64,000 bases of DNA from Hazenella coriacea. GTDB lineage: Bacteria > Bacillota > Bacilli > Thermoactinomycetales > Thermoactinomycetaceae. The notes under the pieces are model-generated. The model made no database searches. It had not been told where the DNA came from and was given only the letters and a program-made list of their open reading frames with translations. Location: NCBI RefSeq assembly GCF_004341825.1, contig NZ_SMAG01000002.1, forward strand, positions 1 through 64,000, read 5' to 3'. The translations under genes were made by a program, and so were the position numbers. How positions within the stretch are numbered: the first letter of the stretch is position 1; each line of letters starts with the position of its first letter. This document shows positions 9,701 through 18,052 of the stretch, piece by piece.

Positions 9701-11073
9701 GCGACGCAAATAAAAACATTCAATTAAAACCATTTATTGGTTACTCGGGTGAGATCGGCTATGACGATGGTACTCCAGAAAATGCTCGTGCCTTCAACCA
9801 AGGGGGTAATGGCTGGGCAGTCAAAATGTCACTCGCTCCTGGCCATGACAATGCCTTAGTCACAGGTGGGCTCTTCCGCTTCTGGACAAATGAATGGCCT
9901 AATCCAGGTGGAACCGAAATGCAAGTGGCCATCTATGATGCCAACGGTCCGAATGGAGCACCTGGTAAAAAATTAGCTGGACCGATCTCAGCCACCGCTA
10001 AACGTGACGGAGAATGGACACATGTAGATCTCAGAGATCAGGGAGTGATGGTCAACGGCGATTTCTACATGACATACATTCAGCCAAAAGCTCATCCAAA
10101 TGCGCCTGGACTCGCTACCGATGAAGATGGTACCAATGCAAATCGTAGCTGGCAATTCGTCAGTGGTGCATGGGCACAATCACCGAAAGATGAAGGAAAC
10201 TACATGATCCGTGCCCTTGTAGATTATGAGGCATTTACTCCAACCATAAAATCACCAACAGATGGACTTTACACCAATAAATCTGAGGTCAAAGTCGAAG
10301 GAACATCAGCTCCCGGCGTTAATGTGAGTGTCATGAACAATGGGAAAGTTGTTGCCACCGTTGAGCCAACAGCTCAAGGAACCTACTCGGCCAACATCAC
10401 CTTAAACAAAGGTGAAAACACACTTACAGTTAAATCCACAACAGATAAAGGTTCTACAGACCCTTCTGATCCTGTAAAAGTGATTCTTGATCAAACAGCA
10501 CCTACAATCTCAATCGACAAACCAGTCAATCATTTCAAAACCAACCAACAAGCTGTTACTATTGTTGGGCAAGCAAGTGATCAGTATCTCCATGAAGTTG
10601 TTGTGAATGGTGCTAAAGCGAAGCTAAATGCGGACGGCACCTACTCCCACCGGATGCTCTTGGAAAATGGTGAAAATGTGATCAAAGTCGTTGCCAAAGA
10701 CCGTGCAGGGAATGCGGCTGAAACTCAGGTTAAAGTATTAGCCAAATTCGACGCACCAGAGATCACCAATCTCAAACCAGACCAAGACTTGCATCTCAAA
10801 AAGGGGAATTCCGTGAAGATTGAACTGGATAGTGAGGCTGGTCTAGAAGCTAGTTTCAGCATTAAAATGCCACTATTTGGACCATCCAAAGCAGCACCTA
10901 CCAACTTTACCGATTTCCCACTCTTAGACACTGGAAATGGACACTATGTCGGATACTGGACCGTTCCATCCCATTTGAAAAATATTGAAGGTGCCGTGGT
11001 TGAAGTTACCTTGAAAGACGACTATGGTAACGTAACCAAGAAAGAAGCTGTAGGTAAACTATTTATTAAATAG
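6763..11073 (+). CDS. bpr: Secreted S8 serine protease, bacillopeptidase F-like
   Basis: This 1436-residue extracellular protease has a Sec signal peptide (1-35, ending ANA-Q) and an I9 inhibitor propeptide (about 50-185). The subtilisin domain (about 200-520) has a complete catalytic triad: Asp224 (SIDTGVQWDH), His272 (NGHGTH) and Ser448 (GTSMAGPH). After it come a MAM/immune-inhibitor-A-like jelly roll (about 635-785), two carboxypeptidase-regulatory-like beta sandwiches (about 830-1000), a module starting YDDGTPENA (about 1005-1160) and Ig-like repeats to the end. The order matches bacillopeptidase F. There is no LPxTG motif, so it is probably released. It has its own terminator and is oriented opposite to the flanking core genes. 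Confidence 0.92.
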   Translation: MRMQRTQRITMRLFSLLLCFMLVSLGFLPQTANAQVGSENVSMKQTMPVKDKINKRVLDQFAKDQNVTFLVKLKDQADTMKVAKETAQKAKSQKQSLAKTQLMQRSAVVSELRSTAIDTQAHLKDYLTKQKKAGKVKEFESFYIVNGMAVTGTKEVAEAIAAFPEVEKVLPNEKRQLHAPNKVNAKATSKAGTNAIEWNIERVGAPQTWNLGIDGTGTVIGSIDTGVQWDHPALKEKYRGFDPANPNQPDHEFNWLDATSRGQATPYDDNGHGTHTVGTMVGAEPDGANQVGVAPGAKWIAVKAFTGSGSATDQSLLTAGEWMIAPKDRNGVPHPEKAPDVINNSWGGGSGIDDWYRDMVRNWRAANIFPEFSAGNSGPGAGSVNTPSNYPESFATGATDINNKIASFSSRGPSPYGGILKPEVSAPGVNIRSSVPGNGYDGTYSGTSMAGPHVSAVVALLREANPSLTVDEIEQILKETATPLTDSTYPSSPNMGYGYGLVNAFDAVSSVLTGRGKVKGSVMKEGQDNEAPTYQHEAPAETYAGMDLPLSVSVQDNVSIKKVELQYLSNSGEWVAVNASRVEGDYRSGVYQAKIPGNAIHVPKASYKWNIVDYGNHVITSDIYEVNVVPGISVGYSQNFESTPVGWYSFGTLDSWQWGKPTSGPGSAFSGEKVYATNLAGDYDSKADMTLVMPPVDLPEGNAYLQFKQWYDFETRYDFGHVVVSTDQQNWTQLAQVNGLSNGWVDGQVDLSAYAGQRVYLGFHVKTDISIVKKGWYIDDVKLSATALSNITKAPVAKADATSGSGKEQVDPKKLKPSKKINVKYPVAINQVKKASTPSGLPLQATVSVLETGRSATTNPADGSYEINHASGSYTLRAETYGYRAVDQRVEIPTDGVADTNFVLQPIPKGNIKGTVTNKQTGQPIADAKLLLMEDAAIQPVTTDANGNFTLQAYEGTYTLRIQANSYVTQDVQVTVTGNSDANKNIQLKPFIGYSGEIGYDDGTPENARAFNQGGNGWAVKMSLAPGHDNALVTGGLFRFWTNEWPNPGGTEMQVAIYDANGPNGAPGKKLAGPISATAKRDGEWTHVDLRDQGVMVNGDFYMTYIQPKAHPNAPGLATDEDGTNANRSWQFVSGAWAQSPKDEGNYMIRALVDYEAFTPTIKSPTDGLYTNKSEVKVEGTSAPGVNVSVMNNGKVVATVEPTAQGTYSANITLNKGENTLTVKSTTDKGSTDPSDPVKVILDQTAPTISIDKPVNHFKTNQQAVTIVGQASDQYLHEVVVNGAKAKLNADGTYSHRMLLENGENVIKVVAKDRAGNAAETQVKVLAKFDAPEITNLKPDQDLHLKKGNSVKIELDSEAGLEASFSIKMPLFGPSKAAPTNFTDFPLLDTGNGHYVGYWTVPSHLKNIEGAVVEVTLKDDYGNVTKKEAVGKLFIK

Positions 11074-11083
11074 TTCAAACATC

Positions 11084-11122
11084 AAAAGGCGATACTCTCA
11101 TTTTGAGAGTACCGCCTTTTTT
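11084..11122 (+). terminator. Terminator after the S8 protease
   Basis: AAAGGCG-TACTCTC pairs with GAGAGTA-CGCCTTT around TTTT, followed by TTTTTT. It lies 11 bases after the protease stop codon. Confidence 0.9.
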
Positions 11123-11123
11123 A

Positions 11124-11468
11124 ATCTTCATGCACGAAGACATCCTATTGATTCCCAAATAAATTCTTTATTCACTTAGCTCAAACTGATCAAAAGCAGA
11201 AGGAGCGAAGAATAAATTTGGTGCTATCTCTCCAATAAATCAACCTCCCGTACATAGCTACATCACTTTTTTCAGTTATCTCATCAAATTACATCGAGAA
11301 AACCAGATGATCTTAACGGTCATTTGTCCCCTATTTGCTACTTAAAAGTTACAAAATCTAAATGCATTTCATTGAATAATCCGAAAACCGCAGAGGATAT
11401 TGTTGCTCAATATTGAATTCCTTTACAAGCTTTTTATTGTTGTTGAAAAGAAAAAAGGAGAGGATTAG
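11124..11468. other. Non-coding region before the GDSL gene
   Basis: About 345 AT-rich bases without a credible ORF or clear promoter pair. A strong ribosome site (AAAGGAGAGG) is at its right end. Confidence 0.5.
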
Positions 11469-12185
11469 ATGAAAAAAATAGTTACAATCTTGCTAGTTAC
11501 AGGAGTACTATTTTCTTCTGTTTCACTAACCACTTTTGCTAACGCAAAAGATTACCATGCCAAGAAAAAGGTAGAGTATGTATCATTAGGAGACTCCATA
11601 GCAGCAGGACTAACACCATACGGAAGCTATGATTTAAGTTTTGCAGATTATCTAAGGGATCATTTTAAAAGAAGTAATCATAAAGTTGTTGATTATGATA
11701 ATTTTGCTGTTTCGGGTTACACTTCTGATCAATTAAGAAACGATATTTTGAACAATGAAAGTGTCAGAAAAGAAATCAAAGAGGCAACTCATATAACGAT
11801 CGATATCGGTCTAAGTGATGTCTTTCGTATGTTGCTAACAGATCCATCTCGTGTGTCAGAAGCAATTGATAGTGCGAGTGCTAATCTACAAATAATTCTC
11901 AGCACCATTGATGACCTTAATCCAAACGTGGATGTTTATGTATTGGGCTATTACAACCCTTACCCTTATGCTCCTCAGCCAGGTCAAGGGAAAATGCTAG
12001 AAATTGTGAGATCACTTAATTCAGAAATTAAACTACGTACAGAAGCCAATGGTGATACTTATGTTTCGACAGAGGAAATAATAGCAAAAAACTATCAAAA
12101 GTACATGCCTAATCCAGATGATAATCATATAAATATTAAAGGACACAAAGTGATCGCAAAGGAGCTTTGGAAAGCTACAAAATAG
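11469..12185 (+). CDS. Secreted SGNH/GDSL-family hydrolase
   Basis: This 238-residue protein has a signal peptide (about 1-26, ending FANA-K). Block I of the SGNH fold is YVSLGDSIAAG, with the nucleophile Ser at about residue 43. The C-terminal block DDNHINIKGH supplies the catalytic Asp and His. The mid-protein YVLGYYNPYP region resembles the family's block III. Such enzymes act as lipases or esterases outside the cell; the substrate is not predictable here. It is more AT-rich than the neighbouring protease gene. It stands alone, with a ribosome site AAAGGAGAGG and a shared terminator with polC. Confidence 0.87.
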   Translation: MKKIVTILLVTGVLFSSVSLTTFANAKDYHAKKKVEYVSLGDSIAAGLTPYGSYDLSFADYLRDHFKRSNHKVVDYDNFAVSGYTSDQLRNDILNNESVRKEIKEATHITIDIGLSDVFRMLLTDPSRVSEAIDSASANLQIILSTIDDLNPNVDVYVLGYYNPYPYAPQPGQGKMLEIVRSLNSEIKLRTEANGDTYVSTEEIIAKNYQKYMPNPDDNHINIKGHKVIAKELWKATK

Positions 12186-12293
12186 ATCTCTGTTCCTAAC
12201 ATGTTGGAGTTTCTACAAAGTTGAAAGCGATAAAAGTCATTCTTCTAGTCATTTCCATCTTGATCATTCTTGCTATGATTGAAATATAAGAAA

Positions 12294-12330
12294 AAAGAAG
12301 CCGTCCAACCATCGACGACTTCTTTTTCTT
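12294..12330. terminator. Bidirectional terminator between GDSL gene and polC
   Basis: GAAGCCGTC pairs with GACGACTTC (G-T wobble allowed) around an eight-base loop, with A and T runs on either side. It can serve the plus-strand GDSL gene and the minus-strand polC, whose stop codon is at 12332. Confidence 0.82.
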
Positions 12331-12331
12331 T

Positions 12332-15300
12332 TTAAAACAATACGAGTTGGTTACTTTCTGGTAAGTCTTTAAAACATCCCATATTTCTAAAGATGTCTAC
12401 CACTGTACTGGAGGCTCTGGATCTTTTTTGGAAATCATCAATCGATAGAAACTCTCCATCTTTTCTCGCCTGCATGATACTAAAAGCAACACTTTCGCCT
12501 ACACCTGCGATCGATTCAAAGGGGGGTACCAATTCTCCATCTTTCACTTGGAATTTATTGGCGTGAGACTCATAAATATCGATCGGCTTTATTTTGATTC
12601 CTCTTGCATACATTTCTTGAACCAATTCTAGGACAGTAAGTAATGTTTTTTCTTTAGCTGAAGCTTGAAATCCCTTTTCATTGATCTCTTTGATGAGTCT
12701 AGAAACATGATCGTATCCTTTTAGGACTTCTTCAATATCAAAGTCGCCTACTTTTGTGGAAAAGAGAGCCGCATAAAATTCCGCTGGATGATACACCTTA
12801 AACCATGCGATTCGTACCGCTGCTGTCACATAAGCAGCTGCGTGAGCACGAGGAAACATATACTTGATCTTGCGACAACATCCAATGTACCACTCAGGTA
12901 CGCCATTTTCTCTCATCAAATCTGCTTCTTCGTCGGTGACTCCTCGTCCTTTCCGAACCTTTTCCATAATCTTAAAGGCATTCTTAGAGGGTAATCCCTT
13001 ACGTAGCAAATACATCATAATATCGTCACGACAACAGATCGCCTCAGACAACGTACACGTACCTCGATTGATCAAATCTTGTACGTTTCCCTGCCAGACA
13101 TCAGTTCCATGGGATAAACCTGATACACGAGTGAGCTCACTAAATCTACGTGGTTTGGCATCTTCTAAAATTCCGCGTGCAAAGTAAGTTCCAAACTCAG
13201 GAATCCCCAAAGTTCCATGCCGAATCCCATTAATCTGCTCAGGTACAATACCTAACGGCTTGAGACTACTAAAAATCTCGATCACTTTCGGGTCACCCAA
13301 AGGTACTTTCGTCGGATCAATCCCCGTCATGTTGTGTAAAAGCCGTTGAATTGTTGGACCTGTATGTCCTAAAAGGTCCAACTTTAAAATCTTTCCGCTG
13401 ATCGATTTATAATCGAAGTGGGTCGTAATAACAGCTGATTTAGCCGCATCTGCGGGATGTTGGATCGGAGAGAAATCAAAAATCTCTTTTTCCTGTGGAA
13501 CGACCATCAATCCGCCTGGATGTTGTCCCGTTGACCGTTTAACACCCACACATCCTTGTGCCAGACGATCAATCTCGGCATGTCTTAAAGTCAAATTATG
13601 CTGTTCAGCGTACTTTTTGACATATCCATAAGCAGTTTTCTCTTTAACGGTATTGATACTTCCCGCACGATAGATATACTCTTTTCCGAAAAGATCCTCT
13701 GTATAGGCATGAGCACGAGCTTGATATTCGCCGTCAAAGTTAAGGTCAATATCTGGCTCTTTATCTGCTTCAAATCCAAGGAACGTTTCAAATGGAATGT
13801 CGTGTCCGTCTTTTAATAGTACCTCATTACACTCTGGACATTGTTTATCTGGTAAATCAAATCCAGATTCATAGGAACCATCTGTAACAAACTCACTGTA
13901 TTTACACTTTTCACAACGATAATGCGGAGGTAAAGGATTCACTTCTGAAATCCGACTAAATGTAGCTACTACAGACGAACCTACAGAACCCCGAGAACCT
14001 ACGATATAGCCATCTTCAAGGGATTTGTTTACGATTTTCTGGGAAATCATATACAATGTGCTGTATCCATGCTTGATGATCGATCCCAATTCTCGATCTA
14101 AGCGGGCTTGTACAACCTCTGGTAATGTCTCTCCATACCAGTCGTGTGCAGTGTCATAACAAATTTGCTTTAGCTCTTCTTCAGCACCTTCTAAGTTAGG
14201 TGTAAACGTTTCTTCTGGGAACGGCTGAATCCCATCTTCGATCCATTCTTCCGCAATCATCCGCGGATTGGTAATAACCACTTCTTTACACTTTTGCTCT
14301 CCCAAATAGCGAAACTCTTTAAGCATCTCATTCGTAGTTCTAAAGTGTGCCTTGGGAAGTGGGCCTTTCGGCTTAGCACCTGTCTGATTAGCTGCAATGA
14401 TCTCACGAGAAATCGCATCTTGCTCATCCAAGTAATGAACATTCGCCGTTGCAACTACAGGCTTTCCTAATTTCTCCCCGATCTCTACTAGTAAACGATT
14501 CGCTTGCCGAAGTCGTTCATCATTTTCGACAAAGCCTTTTTCTACTAAATGAATATTATAATCAACAGGTTGGATCTCCAAATAGTCATAGAAACGAGCT
14601 ACTTCTTCCACCTCTGTGGGAGACTTGTTGAGCGCTGTTTCAAACAATTCCCCTCGTTCACAGCCAGAGCCAATCAACAAACCTTCTCGATGTTTCATCA
14701 ATTGACTGCGGGGAATCCGTGGAACACGGTAGAAATATTTTAAATGTGACATCGAAATCAGTTTATACAGATTTTTCATACCTTCTGGGTTTTTGACTAA
14801 TAAAATAGCATGGAAGGGACGCATCCGACTAAAATCCCGTTCTCCCTGATCTTCATTCAATTGAGGCAAGCGAACAATATTTTTGGCTACGGTTTCATGC
14901 AACATTTTCCAAAGAACATACCCAGTTGTTTCCGCATCATAGATCGCCCGGTGATGCTGTTCTAGCTTCACATCTAGTTTATCAGCTAAATTATTTAATC
15001 GATGATTTCTTAATCCCGGATAGAGAAAACGTGCCAACTCTAGTGTATCTAGAACTGGGTTTTTGACAGGCTGCTCTCCAATTCTCTTTACTGCTTCTTG
15101 TAAAAACCCCATATCAAATCGCGCATTATGGGCAACTAAAACACATCCATCAATAAATTGAAGAAAACGAGCAATCACATCATCAATCTCTGGTGCATCC
15201 TTGACCATATCATCTGTGATGTGTGTTAATTCAATGATCTGTTGGGGCAAGGGTCGATGTGGATTGGCAAATTCAGAAAAGGTTTCAACCACTTTTCCAT

Positions 15301-16636
15301 CTTTCATTTTGACCGCACCTAGTTCGATAATGACATCATGAACAGCAGAAAGACCTGTTGTCTCAACGTCAAAGACCACATACGTATCCTCCAACAGCTC
15401 CCCTCGATCCACTTCATTCATGACAATCGGTACACCATCATCAACGATATTGGCCTCAACCCCATACAGCACCTTCACACCTGTTTTTTTAGCGATATCA
15501 TAGGCTTCAGGATACGCTTGAACGACTGCATGGTCAGTAATCGCAACTGCGGGATGCCCCCATTTGGCAACTCTTTGTACAATATCTTTCACATCATAAA
15601 TCCCATCCATCGCTGACATGGAGGTGTGTAGATGTAGCTCTACACGCTTCTCTTCCGCATGATCCATTCGTTCCGTCTCATTGGACTCTACTTCATGAAA
15701 ATCATTGATCATCATCACAAGTTCTCTAGCAAAGGTGTCGTATTGAACATTCCCTTTCACCTTCAACCAGTCGCCATTTTGAACCAGTGAACAAATCTTC
15801 GCCTGTTCCTTATCCTTGGCAAAATATTTACATGAAATGGAATCAGTGAAGTCGGTGAGATTAAAAGTGAAAAGCTGCCTTCCACTCTTCAGTTCCTTCA
15901 TTTCACTTCGGAAAACCTTCCCTTGAACAACCACTCGATTCTCTTCTTCGATAATCTGATTCATCAGTCGAGAATCTTCCTTAATCTGATATCCAACCCG
16001 CTTCTCCAATTGGATCTCTGGAGGATTTTCTTCTCTCATCTGACTGATTTCGGCTTGTTCAGCTAGAGCTTGTTGGATTAACACTTGTTCCTCTTCCGCT
16101 TTTTTTTGTTGAAGTTGCTCTAGATGTTCCTGAGTACTCAAATCTTCTTTCGCACTTAAATGAATCGTTACTGATTTCCCTGTAATCCTTGTATAGTATT
16201 TCGCAACGAGTTGGTCGATTCCACGACTCTTTGCCATATCAAGAATAGTAGGGTTTGCAAATACAACCTCGATCCGCTCTCCTTGTACCGACCATTCCGC
16301 TTTTCCAAACCAACTCCCAGATGCAGGAGCATGATTCTCTTCGATCTGCTTTTGAATCCAGTACTTCACTTTTTCTAAGGTGGTCTCATGGTTCACGGAG
16401 TCATAGATAAAGTGCACCTTCACACGGATCGGGTGAAAATGTTTGTTGAGTCTGAGCTGAAATTCATACCAAATTTCTGCGGGGATCGGCTCAGGTAGAT
16501 GAAGAAGAATGGTCCAAGAATGCTGTTTCATACTGACTTGCACTTTCTCAATCCATGCTTGTCCAAAATGTTCTTGGAGCCATTCTCGAGGCAGATCCAC
16601 TTCATTAAATAGCTTACGAATACTCTCATCGGCCAT
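12332..16636 (-). CDS. polC: DNA polymerase III alpha subunit, PolC type
   Basis: This is the main replicative polymerase of low-GC Gram-positives. The ATG at 16634-16636 (1434 residues) has GAGGAGG seven bases upstream and is preferred over the GTG two codons earlier. In order the protein has an N-terminal domain, an OB fold (about 230-320), a PHP domain starting RVELHLHTSMSAMDG that is split by the insert, a DEDD proofreading exonuclease (FDVETTGL ... HNARFD ... YDAETT, about 415-590), a zinc-binding segment (CEKCKY ... CPEC) and the polymerase palm (DIDLNFDGEYQ). In B. subtilis polC is far from oriC after proS; here it stands alone between secreted-protein genes and a regulator. Confidence 0.97.
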   Translation of the reverse strand: MADESIRKLFNEVDLPREWLQEHFGQAWIEKVQVSMKQHSWTILLHLPEPIPAEIWYEFQLRLNKHFHPIRVKVHFIYDSVNHETTLEKVKYWIQKQIEENHAPASGSWFGKAEWSVQGERIEVVFANPTILDMAKSRGIDQLVAKYYTRITGKSVTIHLSAKEDLSTQEHLEQLQQKKAEEEQVLIQQALAEQAEISQMREENPPEIQLEKRVGYQIKEDSRLMNQIIEEENRVVVQGKVFRSEMKELKSGRQLFTFNLTDFTDSISCKYFAKDKEQAKICSLVQNGDWLKVKGNVQYDTFARELVMMINDFHEVESNETERMDHAEEKRVELHLHTSMSAMDGIYDVKDIVQRVAKWGHPAVAITDHAVVQAYPEAYDIAKKTGVKVLYGVEANIVDDGVPIVMNEVDRGELLEDTYVVFDVETTGLSAVHDVIIELGAVKMKDGKVVETFSEFANPHRPLPQQIIELTHITDDMVKDAPEIDDVIARFLQFIDGCVLVAHNARFDMGFLQEAVKRIGEQPVKNPVLDTLELARFLYPGLRNHRLNNLADKLDVKLEQHHRAIYDAETTGYVLWKMLHETVAKNIVRLPQLNEDQGERDFSRMRPFHAILLVKNPEGMKNLYKLISMSHLKYFYRVPRIPRSQLMKHREGLLIGSGCERGELFETALNKSPTEVEEVARFYDYLEIQPVDYNIHLVEKGFVENDERLRQANRLLVEIGEKLGKPVVATANVHYLDEQDAISREIIAANQTGAKPKGPLPKAHFRTTNEMLKEFRYLGEQKCKEVVITNPRMIAEEWIEDGIQPFPEETFTPNLEGAEEELKQICYDTAHDWYGETLPEVVQARLDRELGSIIKHGYSTLYMISQKIVNKSLEDGYIVGSRGSVGSSVVATFSRISEVNPLPPHYRCEKCKYSEFVTDGSYESGFDLPDKQCPECNEVLLKDGHDIPFETFLGFEADKEPDIDLNFDGEYQARAHAYTEDLFGKEYIYRAGSINTVKEKTAYGYVKKYAEQHNLTLRHAEIDRLAQGCVGVKRSTGQHPGGLMVVPQEKEIFDFSPIQHPADAAKSAVITTHFDYKSISGKILKLDLLGHTGPTIQRLLHNMTGIDPTKVPLGDPKVIEIFSSLKPLGIVPEQINGIRHGTLGIPEFGTYFARGILEDAKPRRFSELTRVSGLSHGTDVWQGNVQDLINRGTCTLSEAICCRDDIMMYLLRKGLPSKNAFKIMEKVRKGRGVTDEEADLMRENGVPEWYIGCCRKIKYMFPRAHAAAYVTAAVRIAWFKVYHPAEFYAALFSTKVGDFDIEEVLKGYDHVSRLIKEINEKGFQASAKEKTLLTVLELVQEMYARGIKIKPIDIYESHANKFQVKDGELVPPFESIAGVGESVAFSIMQARKDGEFLSIDDFQKRSRASSTVVDIFRNMGCFKDLPESNQLVLF

Positions 16637-17381
16637 GGGCACACCTCCTCATTAGAATCGTACGACAGGGTTGTTAACTCCTAAGATAAATAAGAGAGCT
16701 AACCCCTCGATCTTAATCTATCTAGATGTATAAGGATGGGATGACTGTTCTATAAAAACCCCTATTTATTTGCCACCCTCTTATGTACCCTTGTTTGGAA
16801 TATAATGTTATAACATACAAAATACATGACTTCATCTTATCAAATCATCAAAAGTTGGACAACACAAGGAGCAGATAGAGGTAGGATGATTTAATATTTA
16901 AATACTATTATACTTTTAAAACTAGGGTAAATTAGATCACGATCTATGCTATACAGATTAGAGTGATCACCTTCATACTAGTAGGCATGATCAGCTGTTT
17001 GATCATGGTGAAGGTAATCGATGATGACTTGTATCAACCGATCTCAAAGTCTCCATATAAAAGACGAACCCTCAAAACCTCCTTGGTTATCAAAGGTTTC
17101 TAGGGTTCTCGATGATGCTTTATTTAAAATTTTGTATATCCCCAAAAAAGGGACTGGTTATATTCGCCAGCTCTTGTTTTTTATTTTCTATTATAATCTT
17201 TTCTATTTATGAAAGGAAAACGCAGTAATTGATTTCAAAAACCTTATCTTTTGCCAACAAAACAGGAGAAGTTTCAATTCCTCATAGGTACGATCTAAAC
17301 CCCAAAAAGTACTGATACTAAAGCACTCTATCTTCTGTTCAAATTTCCTGCTTCCTTTGTATTCTTTTCAAGGAAGCAAGA
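16637..17381. other. Long intergenic region upstream of polC and the XRE-UTRA gene
   Basis: About 745 bases without a credible gene. The left part must hold the polC promoter. At about 16972-17014 a nested inverted repeat is visible (ACCTTC ... GAAGGT outside, ATGATCA ... TGATCAT inside). A 63-codon ORF at 17021-17212 has no ribosome site and is not believed. Confidence 0.5.
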
Positions 17382-18032
17382 ATGAAAGCAAATATGTTGC
17401 AAAAGGATGCTGCAAGAGAAATAGGAATCAGCAATGTAACTCTTTCTCAATATGAAAAAGGGATTCGCAATCCAGATCCAGAAACTTTATTAAAGTTGGC
17501 TGATTTATATAATGTCTCTATCGATTGGCTTCTCGGTCGATTCCCCTCAACTCGTCAAGGATTCGGAAGGGACCATAGTAGCAAAGCTACCAAAAAATAT
17601 CTTGATCTTCGATTGCTTAATACTTTAGCTGATCTTCCAGAAAATGTACGTATGGAGTTGCAACCACCAGTACTACTCTATCGAGTTCTACAACTGAGGG
17701 ATGATGTAACGATAACTATATCAGAATCTTATCTACCTAATTCTCTACCTCTTGAAGAGTTGGAAAAGATTCTTGAAGGAGTTAAGCAGAATCCTACGCT
17801 GAGTTTGTACAAAACTCTAGAATCATTCGGGAGAAAACCGATCTCATGCGAAGAAGTTATAGTCGTAGATAGTCCTTCTCGTGAAGAAGCTGATCTTCTG
17901 AACATGCCTGAGAAAGTTCCTGTCGCGCGGATTACGAGAAAAACCTTTGATGCATCGAGCAAACTCGTAGAGCATTGCCTGCTGACGAGCCGAACAGATC
18001 TCTATAAGTTTGTGTATCGATTTACTTTATAA
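17382..18032 (+). CDS. XRE-type HTH regulator fused to a UTRA ligand-binding domain
   Basis: This 216-residue protein has an N-terminal Cro/CI-type helix-turn-helix (about 1-55: QKDAAREIGISNVTLSQYEKG and PETLLKLADLYNVS). Its C-terminal half (about 80-216) matches the UTRA fold: LLYRVLQLR, SESYLPNSLP, ESFGRKP, then EEADLLNMPEKVPVARI, RKTFDASSKLVEHCLLT and YKFVYRF. UTRA domains bind small effectors and are normally joined to GntR-type winged helices, so this pairing is unusual. The ATG has AAGGA seven bases upstream, but the in-frame codons before it still read like HTH helix 1 (LFKEAR) with no normal start codon. The next gene follows after 20 bp, so the two probably form one operon. Confidence 0.78.
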   Translation: MKANMLQKDAAREIGISNVTLSQYEKGIRNPDPETLLKLADLYNVSIDWLLGRFPSTRQGFGRDHSSKATKKYLDLRLLNTLADLPENVRMELQPPVLLYRVLQLRDDVTITISESYLPNSLPLEELEKILEGVKQNPTLSLYKTLESFGRKPISCEEVIVVDSPSREEADLLNMPEKVPVARITRKTFDASSKLVEHCLLTSRTDLYKFVYRFTL

Positions 18033-18052
18033 CTTTATAAAGGGAGGTTTTT

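Noticed and set aside
16300-16636. Upstream GTG start of polC at 16642
   Set aside because: The ATG at 16634-16636 is seven bases from GAGGAGG and matches the usual protein start, while the GTG would overlap the ribosome site.
6763-16642. Two neighbouring reading frames of exactly 1436 codons (protease and polC from its GTG)
   Set aside because: The proteins are unrelated in sequence and strand, and polC probably starts two codons later. The equal length is coincidence.
17021-17212. 63-codon frame between polC and the XRE-UTRA gene
   Set aside because: No ribosome site, no recognisable domain and a low-complexity Phe/Tyr-rich end. Treated as chance.
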